Assembly: GCA_045542595.1 (NCBI GenBank)
Contig: JAZQLI010000034.1
Span: forward strand, 1-56,236
Length of the DNA: 56,236 bases
Reading direction: 5' to 3'
Source: Scatosoma sp045542595
GTDB taxonomy: Bacteria; Bacillota; Clostridia; Christensenellales; Borkfalkiaceae
Under the pieces are notes generated by a model. The model was not told where the DNA came from, ran no database searches, and saw only the letters and a list, made by a program, of their open reading frames with translations. Position numbers and translations under genes: made by a program. This document shows positions 10,235 to 17,678 of this stretch, in pieces; within the stretch, counting starts at the first letter, position 1; each line of letters opens with the position of its first letter.

Positions 10235-10236
10235 CT

Positions 10237-10557
10237 TTACTCCTCTATTACCTTTTTCAGTAATATTTTCTTATCAAATCCACCGCGTTTTTTCGCCTTT
10301 TCAGCTCTAACTTTTTCTAAATCTTCGATAGAGTATCCGCGTGCTTTTGTTGCTGCATAAATAACTTCCAAAAGATCTGCAAGTTCTTCGAGATTTTTAT
10401 CTTTATGATATTCCATAAGTTCTTCGTCTAGCTTTTTATCTATCATTTCAAGATATTTTTCGTCGGACAAGACCTCTATTTCGCACTGCTTGCCAGACTT
10501 TTCTATGATTTCAGGTATTTTGTCTCGTACAAGTTTGTCGTAAATAATTTCTTTCAT
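10237..10557 (-). CDS. MazG-like/PRA-PH-type nucleoside triphosphate pyrophosphohydrolase
   Basis: This 106-residue protein opens with YDKLVRDKIPEII, typical of the phosphoribosyl-ATP pyrophosphohydrolase-like branch of the all-alpha NTP pyrophosphatases. The metal-binding pattern is visible as LDEELMEY followed by EELADLLEVIYA (E-E-x-x-E ... E-x-x-D). Such proteins hydrolyse (d)NTPs or modified nucleotides to monophosphates. Its ATG overlaps the upstream DUF2075 stop (TAATG) and its stop is three bases from the helicase start, so it is strictly co-translated with two DNA-active NTPases. No his genes are nearby, so a histidine-biosynthesis role is unlikely. Nucleotide-pool signalling or depletion in defence is inferred. 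Confidence 0.85.
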   Translation of the reverse strand: MKEIIYDKLVRDKIPEIIEKSGKQCEIEVLSDEKYLEMIDKKLDEELMEYHKDKNLEELADLLEVIYAATKARGYSIEDLEKVRAEKAKKRGGFDKKILLKKVIEE

Positions 10558-12686
10558 TATATCTCTTCAAGCCCTAAACTCTTCAAATATTCATACGTGC
10601 CGTTATAATATTCAGGCAAACGTGTGCTATCTTCCCAAAAGCCACTCGGATTTTTATTTCCATTGCCTTCAGGTACACAAATCACCATACCAGCTCTAGC
10701 GCGTGTGAGCAAGACACGGTAAGCATTTAACATATATTTCATTAAGTCTTCCTTGCTTTCAGTCGTTGGCGTTTGTTCTATCCATTTTGTTTGTCCGTTA
10801 AATCTGTAGAAATGCCACTTGCCGTTTTCATATCGCATATCGGCATCCCAAAGCAAGCAAGTATAATCAAGTTCTAACCCTTGAACTTGAATTTCCGTTG
10901 CAGCATCTTCAAGATAGTTAGAGGCTCTTGTATCAATTTTATCTTCCAAAAACCAATGGACCGCATTTTCATCACCTGAAGGTAAAACATGGATACCTAA
11001 AGGCTTAAATCTTGCCGATTCTTTTGTTATTAGGACACCCGTGCGCTCCGTTCCCCTAACTTTATCGTGCAACCACCTTTTTGCCTTTTCCATATCCCTT
11101 GTAAGCACAATAGGATACTTGTCCTTAATTTCTTTATATAAGTCTGCGGCAGTAGGCTCAATCGCAAGCAATGCGTGAACAAACGCAGAGAGCTTTTCTG
11201 CTCTATAAGAACGCAAGGAAACCGCAAGGTGTAAATTATCAGAATATGTAACCTTATCATTCTTTTCAAGCAATTCGTTTACTTTGCCTTCGGCATATTC
11301 CGCCTCCGTTAATTTCGACGAAATGTAAACGTTCCAATGCGGGAATTTTTCATTAAGCGCGTTAATCCACTCGGAAATACCTGCTTCACCCGTGTTAATT
11401 TCTTGACCGCCGCCAACAAGACAAATAATCGTTGCCCAATCCTCACGTTGGTCAAGCGACCAAATCAAAAATGCAGCCTCAGACATAGGGAAATTAGGAA
11501 CCTTTAATTTATTACCATACGTTCCACCTCTTTTAAGATAATCTGCAAGTCTTTTATGTGTCCAAGAGCGTTGCGCCTCGTCAAAAATGGCAACGTGTTC
11601 CACTTCACCGTAGCCAGATTCTGCAAGTTTTACTGCCTTTTCAGAGTCAATTTCTAAAACTCCGTTTTCAACGGGATTCTTGATTTTCGCAAGCATATTA
11701 TCACGATAACGGTGGATAATTTGGATAAACTTGCCTACTTCTCTACGTGAATCGGAGAGTTTTTTGCTTTCGCTTCTCTCACGACATTTTTGATAATTGT
11801 CTTTTGCAAGCGCTTCCGTCAAAACTGCAACCAACGGGCCGTTACCAGAAAGGTAAACCGCGCCTTCGTCCTCAATAGGTTTTTCTTGGCCTTGATACGT
11901 TTGTCTTACGGCAACGTCAAGTCCAACAAGCGTTTTTCCCGCGCCAGGAACACCTGTTACAAAGCAAATACTTTTTTCTCTATTTGATTTGCTCTTTTGT
12001 ATTACGTCAAGAATATATGCTATCGTTGCATCAGTAGAAACCTTGTCCGCCTCGTGTCTTGTAATATCTTCTACCGAATGGCTTTCATAAAGCGTTTTCG
12101 CGGCCTCAATAATCGTAGGCGTTGGCGCATACGGACTAATTATCCAATCCGGATTGACTTCAGGTTCGTTTGGATATTTTTCTAAAATTTTTGATATTAA
12201 ATTTGAAATGCCTGCTTCGCCTGTTACGAGCGGATTAACCACCCTATCGTCATAAACAGACATTCTAATATCGGTAGACGAATTACGATAATTTGTTGCA
12301 ACCAATATTGGAACAATAAGGTTGTCCTGGCTGAATTTATGGAAGTTTTTCAAATCAAGCGCATAGTCAAGAACCTGGTCTATGTCTGCCTCTAATATTT
12401 TTGATTCGCCAACCTTAAATTCAACGCAAAAAACTATGCCTTCAAGAAGCAAAACGACGTCAATTCTCTTGCCAAGACGCGGAATATCATATTCAAATAT
12501 AACTTGTCCGTTTTTATTCGCATAATTTGATAAAACGCCCTTTATGATAGATATTTCAGACCTCCACGCTTCTCTTGTAGTCGTAAGCGCATCGCCGTGA
12601 TAATTATCACACAACGCGCCAAATATTGAATTTTCATCAACAACCATAAATTGTTTAAAGCTGCTATTATATAAACAACGACTCAT
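10557..12686 (-). CDS. DUF2075 P-loop NTPase with N-terminal nuclease-like domain
   Basis: The 709-residue protein has an N-terminal region with FCVEFKVGE (about residue 90), which reads as the E-x-K part of a PD-(D/E)xK fold. The DUF2075 helicase-like ATPase follows, with TGVPGAGKT (about 245), FDEAQRSW (about 369) and a C-terminal LTRARAGM motif of SF1 type. The ATG at 12686 is preceded by AAAGGAT at good spacing; the frame is open to a TTG at 12722 that would overlap the upstream gene. The family is close to Schlafen-like AAA ATPases found in defence islands. The exact substrate is unknown. Confidence 0.8.
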   Translation of the reverse strand: MSRCLYNSSFKQFMVVDENSIFGALCDNYHGDALTTTREAWRSEISIIKGVLSNYANKNGQVIFEYDIPRLGKRIDVVLLLEGIVFCVEFKVGESKILEADIDQVLDYALDLKNFHKFSQDNLIVPILVATNYRNSSTDIRMSVYDDRVVNPLVTGEAGISNLISKILEKYPNEPEVNPDWIISPYAPTPTIIEAAKTLYESHSVEDITRHEADKVSTDATIAYILDVIQKSKSNREKSICFVTGVPGAGKTLVGLDVAVRQTYQGQEKPIEDEGAVYLSGNGPLVAVLTEALAKDNYQKCRERSESKKLSDSRREVGKFIQIIHRYRDNMLAKIKNPVENGVLEIDSEKAVKLAESGYGEVEHVAIFDEAQRSWTHKRLADYLKRGGTYGNKLKVPNFPMSEAAFLIWSLDQREDWATIICLVGGGQEINTGEAGISEWINALNEKFPHWNVYISSKLTEAEYAEGKVNELLEKNDKVTYSDNLHLAVSLRSYRAEKLSAFVHALLAIEPTAADLYKEIKDKYPIVLTRDMEKAKRWLHDKVRGTERTGVLITKESARFKPLGIHVLPSGDENAVHWFLEDKIDTRASNYLEDAATEIQVQGLELDYTCLLWDADMRYENGKWHFYRFNGQTKWIEQTPTTESKEDLMKYMLNAYRVLLTRARAGMVICVPEGNGNKNPSGFWEDSTRLPEYYNGTYEYLKSLGLEEI

Positions 12687-12702
12687 AAATTTATCCTTTG
12701 AT

Positions 12703-13266
12703 TTATAACCTTTCCCTTTCAAAAGTGTTTATCCACTCATCTACTATTCCATAAAACTCATCATTTTCATAAGCTTTTGGCACATATAAATAAGGGACTT
12801 CACCGTACTTATATTTCATTACCGCATAAGCATACGCAAATGCATCCATTTCCATGTCTTGCTTAAAATATTCTTTGTTTTCAAACCCATTTTTATCTAC
12901 AGCGCCAATATAATGAGCCTCTTCATTAGCCCACTTTTCAGCAAGTGTTTGATTATTACATTTAGAAGGGTTTTCTTTATAATCCTTAATCTCTAAATGT
13001 TGATAAATATGTCTTATTTCATGCAATAAAAAATATTCAATATGCAAAGGTTCTTCTCTTTGAAAAGAAAAATCTACTGCTGCAATATTTACCGTAACAA
13101 TGTTAGTTTTTCTATCGCAACATGCAAATATTGCAACTCTTTCATCGAAACCAAATTGCCACCTTATTGTTTGATTTGTTCGATAAAACTTAATGTTTGA
13201 ATTTATAATATCCCTTATTATTGGCGAATAGCGCTTTTGTAAAGTTTCAAATATAACTTTATCCAA
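12703..13266 (-). CDS. HExxH zinc metallopeptidase-like protein (ImmA/IrrE-like)
   Basis: The 187-residue protein contains LLHEIRHIYQH, an HExxH zinc site. Downstream conserved-looking elements are EKWANEEAHYIG and MEMDAFAYAYAVMKY, the latter giving an acidic third-ligand candidate. This layout resembles small ImmA/IrrE-type proteases that cleave repressors. The frame is open back to a TTG at 13293, but the -10 hexamer lies at 13298-13303, so that TTG is at or before the transcript start. The TTG at 13266, ten bases after AAGGAG, is the more likely start. It leads the operon with the DUF2075, MazG-like and helicase genes and may act as sensor or activator; that is inference. Confidence 0.65.
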   Translation of the reverse strand: MDKVIFETLQKRYSPIIRDIINSNIKFYRTNQTIRWQFGFDERVAIFACCDRKTNIVTVNIAAVDFSFQREEPLHIEYFLLHEIRHIYQHLEIKDYKENPSKCNNQTLAEKWANEEAHYIGAVDKNGFENKEYFKQDMEMDAFAYAYAVMKYKYGEVPYLYVPKAYENDEFYGIVDEWINTFERERL

Positions 13267-13282
13267 TATTGCATTACTCCTT

Positions 13283-13331
13283 GCTAAAATCAATCTGATT
13301 TTAGCACAGTAAATATGACAACTTCCGTCAT
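13283..13331 (-). promoter_or_regulatory. Promoter/operator of the metallopeptidase-DUF2075-MazG-helicase operon
   Basis: The minus-strand -10 is TAAAAT (13303-13298). Upstream is a dyad ATGAC(13315-13319)-7-GTCAT(13327-13331), centred where a -35 would be, and no consensus -35 exists. A perfect 10-bp palindrome, GCTAAAATCA-ATC-TGATTTTAGC (13283-13305), covers the -10 and start point. The same dyad at the same 11-bp distance from a -10 occurs at 21089-21122. This suggests an activator-dependent promoter with a separate operator. Confidence 0.55.
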
Positions 13332-13362
13332 GTTTACAAAAATTTTTATAAAAATTTTTATT

Positions 13363-14331
13363 TTATTCTTCTAAAACACCGATACGCGCGGAAATTATTT
13401 CTTTCAATCGCGCTTTCAATCTTTCAGATAAATACGATTCGTCCGTCATAGTCACGAACGCTTCTTTTTCTTTGATAACTTTGGAAAGCAATTTTTCTGC
13501 CGTTATCTTTTCTATCCCGATTTGCTCTGCAAATGATAAGAAGTCTTTTCTCCTAATTTTGCGTTTCTTCTTGCACATGGTTAAGGCAAATTCCTCTTCG
13601 TCTTCGGGCATAATCGCGTTTACAGGCAGTAAATCGTATGCCGCGGAGAGCACGTATTCGCTACTTCCCTCTGCCTTTTCTATCATCGAAAAGTTCTTCA
13701 AGTGCATGTCCGAATTGCCGATTACAAACGAGAAAACTAACCGCAAATACAATTCCGTTAAGTCAAATTTCGCCATTGACGAATATTTTTTGATAACCTT
13801 TGCGCAACGCTCGTACGAGCCTTTATACTTATCTTCGGTCAAACGCTCTTCAAGTTGACAAAAATCTTCCATCGCAAGCATTTGCATTTTGCCGTCCACG
13901 TTCGCTCTGTCAATTCTCTTGGTGATATAGGCAAGTTCGCCCCTACTGTTCATTTTAATCAACGCAAACGGCACGGTTTTTATCCCCACCTGCTTTGCCA
14001 TTTGCATAACCAAGTATTCGGCTTCGGGCAAGGTTTCGTATTCTTCCGTTTGGGGTTTCAAAATATATCCCGTAGGATAGTTGACAAGCGTAAGTCTTGG
14101 CGACGCGCCCTCCGTTAAATGCAACGACAATTTCTTTTGCACGCCGGGAACGGTAAACCCTTTATTCGTACTTTCTTCGGCAAGCCGCTTTAACGTTTCT
14201 TCCGATATGTCTAATATCGGCAACTTACTACCGCCGAAAAACGCTTTCACGCACTTTTTATGCCAACCGTTCTCCACTTCTTCTATGGACGCTTTGGGTG
14301 TAAATTCTTTACCGCAACATAAACATTTCAT
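13363..14331 (-). CDS. hipT: HipT-type serine/threonine kinase toxin (HipA C-terminal domain)
   Basis: The 322-residue HipA-like kinase lacks the N-terminal subdomain 1, which is encoded separately by the upstream gene. It starts with a small Cys/His cluster (C3, C6, H24, C27). The glycine-rich loop reads T60-V-P-G-V-Q-K-K-L-S, the catalytic loop is IGNSDMHLKN (D208, N213) and the metal-binding DFG-like motif is YDLLPV (D233). Known HipA/HipT kinases phosphorylate aminoacyl-tRNA synthetases (GltX or TrpS) and stop growth. It overlaps hipS by four bases (ATGA). All catalytic residues are present, so it should be active; the target cannot be read from sequence. Confidence 0.88.
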   Translation of the reverse strand: MKCLCCGKEFTPKASIEEVENGWHKKCVKAFFGGSKLPILDISEETLKRLAEESTNKGFTVPGVQKKLSLHLTEGASPRLTLVNYPTGYILKPQTEEYETLPEAEYLVMQMAKQVGIKTVPFALIKMNSRGELAYITKRIDRANVDGKMQMLAMEDFCQLEERLTEDKYKGSYERCAKVIKKYSSMAKFDLTELYLRLVFSFVIGNSDMHLKNFSMIEKAEGSSEYVLSAAYDLLPVNAIMPEDEEEFALTMCKKKRKIRRKDFLSFAEQIGIEKITAEKLLSKVIKEKEAFVTMTDESYLSERLKARLKEIISARIGVLEE

Positions 14332-14660
14332 AGTTTTTCACCCCTTACGCTCACGTTCCCTACCGGGTCTTTGCAAGCAACCAAAAGCACACCGAACCTA
14401 TCGCTCGGTGAAATCTTCCAATTATGCGTTACGATATCGAGTAGCCACCCCTCGGGAATCAGTCCGTCGAAAAACGGAAATAAGGTTTTTGCCCGATATT
14501 TATTTGTCGTAAGCGGTAACGTCAAACTGACGGCGGTTGCGTTTTCAGTTTGCAAATATTCTTCGTCGTAGGCAAAAGAATACCCATAGTCCGTTTCCGC
14601 CAACACGCCCGCAAAAACGTTTCGCACGTAAATATAGGCAGTTCTATACGTATCACTCAT
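14328..14660 (-). CDS. hipS: HipS: stand-alone HipA N-terminal subdomain 1
   Basis: This 110-residue protein corresponds to the N-terminal subdomain 1 of full-length HipA. It shows AYIYVRNVFAGVLAE, YSFAYDEEYL, AVSLTLPLT, LFPFFDGLIPEGWLL and DRFGVLLVACKDPVGNVSV. In E. coli O127 HipBST the separate HipS is the antitoxin that neutralises HipT, while HipB augments this and binds DNA. The gene overlaps hipB by eight bases and hipT by four, giving the order hipB-hipS-hipT of that three-part system. It is not a broken hipA: the two frames are each complete, with coupled start/stop codons. Confidence 0.88.
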   Translation of the reverse strand: MSDTYRTAYIYVRNVFAGVLAETDYGYSFAYDEEYLQTENATAVSLTLPLTTNKYRAKTLFPFFDGLIPEGWLLDIVTHNWKISPSDRFGVLLVACKDPVGNVSVRGEKL

Positions 14661-14859
14661 CGCTATTCAATCTCCCCACCGATACTTGCGCGCCGAACAC
14701 CGCCAATGCTTGATTGACTTTATCAAGGCGCAACGTTTTCTTGCCTTGTTCAAGTTCTCGAACAAAGCGAAGCCCTAAGCCTGCACGCATAGCAAACTCT
14801 TCTTGGGTTAATCCCAACGCTTTTCTATTTTGTTTTATAAACTCACTTATAACTTTCAT
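14653..14859 (-). CDS. hipB: HipB-type XRE-family DNA-binding antitoxin/repressor
   Basis: This is a 68-residue helix-turn-helix protein: IKQNRKALGLTQEEFAMRAG, then LRFVRELEQGKKTLR, a classic Cro/C1-type HTH, with a short C-terminal tail ending in VSVGRLNSDE. It is expected to bind the three inverted repeats upstream (14903-14997) and repress its own operon, and to join a HipB-HipS-HipT complex. The start ATG 14859 has a weak GGCGGTG ribosome site. Confidence 0.88.
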   Translation of the reverse strand: MKVISEFIKQNRKALGLTQEEFAMRAGLGLRFVRELEQGKKTLRLDKVNQALAVFGAQVSVGRLNSDE

Positions 14860-14897
14860 AGCACCGCCACAAAAAACTTATAATATTTGATACTACT

Positions 14898-14999
14898 ATT
14901 TTATACCCTTTCGGGGCTTTTGTCAAGCGTTTGGCGCTAATTATACCCAATAGGGTTTATTTTTATAAAATTTCGACGTAGCTACACCCGTTAGGGTAT
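14898..14999 (-). promoter_or_regulatory. hipBST promoter with three phased operator candidates
   Basis: The minus-strand promoter is TTGACA (14926-14921), 17 bp spacer, TAAAAT (14903-14898). Three inverted repeats of form ACCC-N4-GGG(T/G) lie at 14905-14916, 14945-14956 and 14986-14997. Their spacing is 40 and 41 bp, about four helical turns, so they would face one side of the DNA. The first lies inside the -10/-35 spacer, so binding there would block RNA polymerase. This is directly visible; that HipB binds them is inference. Confidence 0.7.
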
Positions 15000-15000
15000 A

Positions 15001-15040
15001 AATTAAAAAATTAAAGGCATACGTACAAGCCGTATGCCTT
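15001..15040 (-). terminator. Rho-independent terminator of the recombinase operon
   Basis: A 10-bp perfect stem, AAGGCATACG (15014-15023) and CGTATGCCTT (15031-15040), with a 7-base loop is followed on the minus strand by a T-rich tract. It lies just after the recombinase stop at 15046. Confidence 0.75.
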
Positions 15041-15045
15041 AACTT

Positions 15046-16839
15046 TTATGCCATAATTCGAACCATTAGGTCTTGCCATTGATTCTCTCGAAGCAACGCG
15101 TGCCTTGTCTTTCTAAACTCTTTTGCCGTTTTATAACCGATAATAAAAGTCTTTATTTCTCTATAATCTCTATCCTCGCACCCCTCTTGCCTTGGAAACA
15201 AATTGAGATACCACGTAAAATCTAGCGTTGTGTTCGGCACGATTTTCTTGACGATTGCCTCTACCAAATTCGACTGCTTTATCGGCGTTGAAAAGTCTAA
15301 TTTTTCCATTATCATATCTTTGAAATCGGCTTTGTCGATAAGCGGATTCGCCATTTTGTCTTCTTCTAGAAGAAGAGTTTTCGCCTCTTCCACTTCCTTT
15401 TCCGCCATAAGCATTTCGCCGTTGATTTTGTTTTTCATCGAAGAAAATTCCTGTTTTGTAATTTCCCCGTTGACACGCATTTCCGTTAAATTTTCTATCT
15501 TCATTTGAATTTTTCTAAGTTTTGCTTCCGCATCCCTAAGCCGTCTCAAATCTTTCATATCTCGCGTATAACATTCTTCAAACTTTTGATACGCCTTATC
15601 TACCAACTCGTTATTGTGCAAATTCAACTCGTCAAGTATTTTTTGGAACATCAAATCGAGTTTCCAATCGGCAATCGCGCCCATATCGCAATATTTTTCG
15701 GCATCAAGCCCGACTTCAATTCTCACTTTCTTGCTACCGTTATTCAACACGTTATAGCATTTATAACCGTACGTTAAGCCGTGTTTCGTTGGATGCCAAA
15801 CGTCCTTTCGCATATGATATCCGCAACGGCAACGCAAGCGCTTTGCCCAAATATCTTCCGACGTTCTCATTCCCGACTTTTCAAATTTACCCTCTCGCGT
15901 TTTTCTAAGCCTTATCTTACTCTCTCGAATCTCCTTGCACTTATCCCAAACTTCTTCGGGAATAATCGGCGTAAAATTCCCTTTTACGTAGAGATAGGTA
16001 TCTTCGTCGCGGTTGATTACCGTCTTTTGCTCCAAATGGTTGTTCTTATACGACTTATAATAGCCTTGATAGCCCTTATACGTCGCATTGTGCAAAATTC
16101 GGCAAACCTTTGTCGCTTCCCAGCGCACCTGCCCCGACGAATCTTTTCTCTTTAACCGAATAAGTTCGTTGACGATTCTATTAAATCCCAACCCTTTTAG
16201 ATATAAATCGTAGATAATTCGCACCGTTTCCGCTTGTTCTTCGTTGATTACGTACGTACCGCCCACTCTATCGTAGCCGAGAATATTCCCGTTGCCGTAC
16301 AATACGCCGTTATCCCTGCTAATCTTTTGCCCTGCGCGAACGCGCTCGGACGTTTTTCGGCTCTCTTCCTGCGCGAGCGTTGCCATAATCGTCAAACGGA
16401 GTTCCCCGTCGTTATCCATCGTCCAAATGTTATCTTCGACGAAATAGACTTCGATGCCCATTTCTTTGAGTTGTCTTGTAATGACGAGCGTATCTACCGT
16501 ATTTCTTGCAAAACGGCACACCTCACGCGTTACGATTAAATCAAATTTATGATGCTTGGCATCTTCCAACATTTCCATAAACGCAGGGCGTTTTTTGGCT
16601 TGCGTGCCCGTAATGCCCCTGTCTATGTACTGCTTCAACACCGTCCAGTTGGGATGATATCTTGCTTGGTCTTCATACCATTGCATTTGGTTTTCGAGCG
16701 CCGAAAGTTGCGCTTCGTGTTCCGTCGAAACTCGACCGTAAAATACTACGCTTCGTTGCCTGTTCCTATCATACCTTGAAACGTTGGTCGGCATTACCAC
16801 CCTGTTTTCCGATAAATCGGACAATCTCACCTTGCTCAT
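15046..16839 (-). CDS. Large serine recombinase of the mobilizable element
   Basis: This 597-residue recombinase has an N-terminal resolvase domain with catalytic Ser38 in FYGRVSTEHEAQ, then ITGTQAKKRPAF and REVCRFARNT. The Recombinase domain (about 190-300) contains LGFNRIV and LHNATYKG. A zinc ribbon follows (RCRCGYHMR with later Cys), and a long coiled coil (about 415-500). Such enzymes integrate and excise mobile elements at att sites. The ATG overlaps the stop of a small upstream ORF (ATGA). It is the most downstream gene of the mobilization module and the probable integrase of the 15-21 kb element. Confidence 0.92.
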   Translation of the reverse strand: MSKVRLSDLSENRVVMPTNVSRYDRNRQRSVVFYGRVSTEHEAQLSALENQMQWYEDQARYHPNWTVLKQYIDRGITGTQAKKRPAFMEMLEDAKHHKFDLIVTREVCRFARNTVDTLVITRQLKEMGIEVYFVEDNIWTMDNDGELRLTIMATLAQEESRKTSERVRAGQKISRDNGVLYGNGNILGYDRVGGTYVINEEQAETVRIIYDLYLKGLGFNRIVNELIRLKRKDSSGQVRWEATKVCRILHNATYKGYQGYYKSYKNNHLEQKTVINRDEDTYLYVKGNFTPIIPEEVWDKCKEIRESKIRLRKTREGKFEKSGMRTSEDIWAKRLRCRCGYHMRKDVWHPTKHGLTYGYKCYNVLNNGSKKVRIEVGLDAEKYCDMGAIADWKLDLMFQKILDELNLHNNELVDKAYQKFEECYTRDMKDLRRLRDAEAKLRKIQMKIENLTEMRVNGEITKQEFSSMKNKINGEMLMAEKEVEEAKTLLLEEDKMANPLIDKADFKDMIMEKLDFSTPIKQSNLVEAIVKKIVPNTTLDFTWYLNLFPRQEGCEDRDYREIKTFIIGYKTAKEFRKTRHALLRENQWQDLMVRIMA

Positions 16840-17012
16840 ACTGTCACATCCTTTTGTTTATACTTTTTTTCGATATATTTTCTTTTTTCTTTCAACACGT
16901 TTTCATACGTTGGCTTGTTGATTTTTCCCGATTTGTACAGACTTTCCAGTAGCAAGAAAGCCACGTACTCTTCATCCATTATTTCGTTTGCTTGTTTTTG
17001 TTCCTTTTTCAC
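16836..17012 (-). CDS. Small SHOCT-like protein coupled to the recombinase
   Basis: This ORF of up to 58 residues ends in the ATGA that starts the recombinase. The segment EEYVAFLLLESLYKSGKINK followed by a lysine-rich helix resembles the short SHOCT-like modules often placed before serine recombinases. The GTG at 17012 is given as start but AGGAG lies directly against it, which is too close; the internal ATG at 16979 (47 residues) is an alternative without a good ribosome site. The real start is uncertain; the reading frame itself looks genuine. Confidence 0.55.
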   Translation of the reverse strand: MKKEQKQANEIMDEEYVAFLLLESLYKSGKINKPTYENVLKEKRKYIEKKYKQKDVTV

Positions 17013-17059
17013 TCCTATAATTATTTATTTTTGCTACGGGGTACAATGTTCTCTCCCCC

Positions 17060-17185
17060 TTATAGATACAATATTCTCTTTCCATAAATAGCATTTAATC
17101 CTCCACTTTTTATTTCCGCTACTATCATGCTACTTTTGTCCATTTCACAAAATATTACGGATTGATTTTTTGTATCACTTCTCAT
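17060..17185 (-). CDS. 41-residue hypothetical protein
   Basis: ATG 17185 follows GAGGGGA at good spacing, and the frame encodes MRSDTKNQSVIFCEM and so on to a TAA at 17060. It lies between the hydrophobic 40-residue ORF and the SHOCT-like ORF, in the same direction. No family is recognised. Support is the strong ribosome site and position in a tightly packed operon; it could still be spurious. Confidence 0.4.
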   Translation of the reverse strand: MRSDTKNQSVIFCEMDKSSMIVAEIKSGGLNAIYGKRILYL

Positions 17186-17265
17186 AGTTTTCCCCTCTAT
17201 TTGTTCAATAGCGTACTCGCGTTCCCTGAGTTTGAGCGATTATTTTAATAACGTTTACTTGCGGA

Positions 17266-17388
17266 CTATTTTTGCGACGTAATCGCGCCGATAATAAGCC
17301 CTATCACGTTCATGATAACGTTTCCTACTATCAATACGCCCGCAAGTAAAACTCTGCCTGCTACTTCCAACCATTTTACTAATTTCAT
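17266..17388 (-). CDS. 40-residue hydrophobic small protein
   Basis: ATG 17388 has an AAGGAG site seven to eight bases upstream. The product has a short amphipathic start (MKLVKWLEVAGR) and one hydrophobic span with Gly, Val, Ile and Leu, ending in AITSQK, so a single-pass membrane peptide is likely. Its ribosome site touches the outer end of the MITE-like insert at 17402, so the insertion may have changed its expression. A type I toxin-like peptide or a small transfer-associated protein are both possible; there is no direct evidence for either. Confidence 0.5.
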   Translation of the reverse strand: MKLVKWLEVAGRVLLAGVLIVGNVIMNVIGLIIGAITSQK

Positions 17389-17401
17389 AATCTTAGCTCC
17401 T

Positions 17402-17678
17402 TAGCCGCTCAAGACCGAATTGAATCAGTCTAAAAGCAGTCTTTTTTGTATCTTACGGCGAAAGTGTTCTTGTAGTATGTTGATACAACTGCGCCCACTT
17501 TCACCAAAATCTATCGAAAAATCCTTGCTTTTAGATGCCTTGCAGTTTTTGTCGAGCAGATTTTTAGATAAGACAAGGCAAAACCGCAGGTCAACCAAAC
17601 GGTTGAGCGAGGATTTTAACGAAGTATTAGCCAAAATATGCCGTCAAAAACCTGATTTACATCGGTCTTGAGCGGCTA
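17402..17678. mobile_element. 277-bp MITE-like element with 17-bp perfect terminal inverted repeats
   Basis: TAGCCGCTCAAGACCGA at 17402-17418 is matched exactly in inverted orientation at 17662-17678; seven of the next ten bases also pair, ending in a shared AATCAG. No convincing gene lies inside. TA at both outer ends fits elements that duplicate a TA target (IS630/mariner style), an inference. The right end overlaps the 3' end of tnpV, which takes its last ten codons and stop from the insert. The left end touches the ribosome site of the hydrophobic peptide gene. Confidence 0.75.

Noticed and set aside
14328..14660. HipS read as a broken hipA (frameshift)
   Set aside because: Both halves have coupled start/stop codons and correct domain limits, matching the known split HipBST design.
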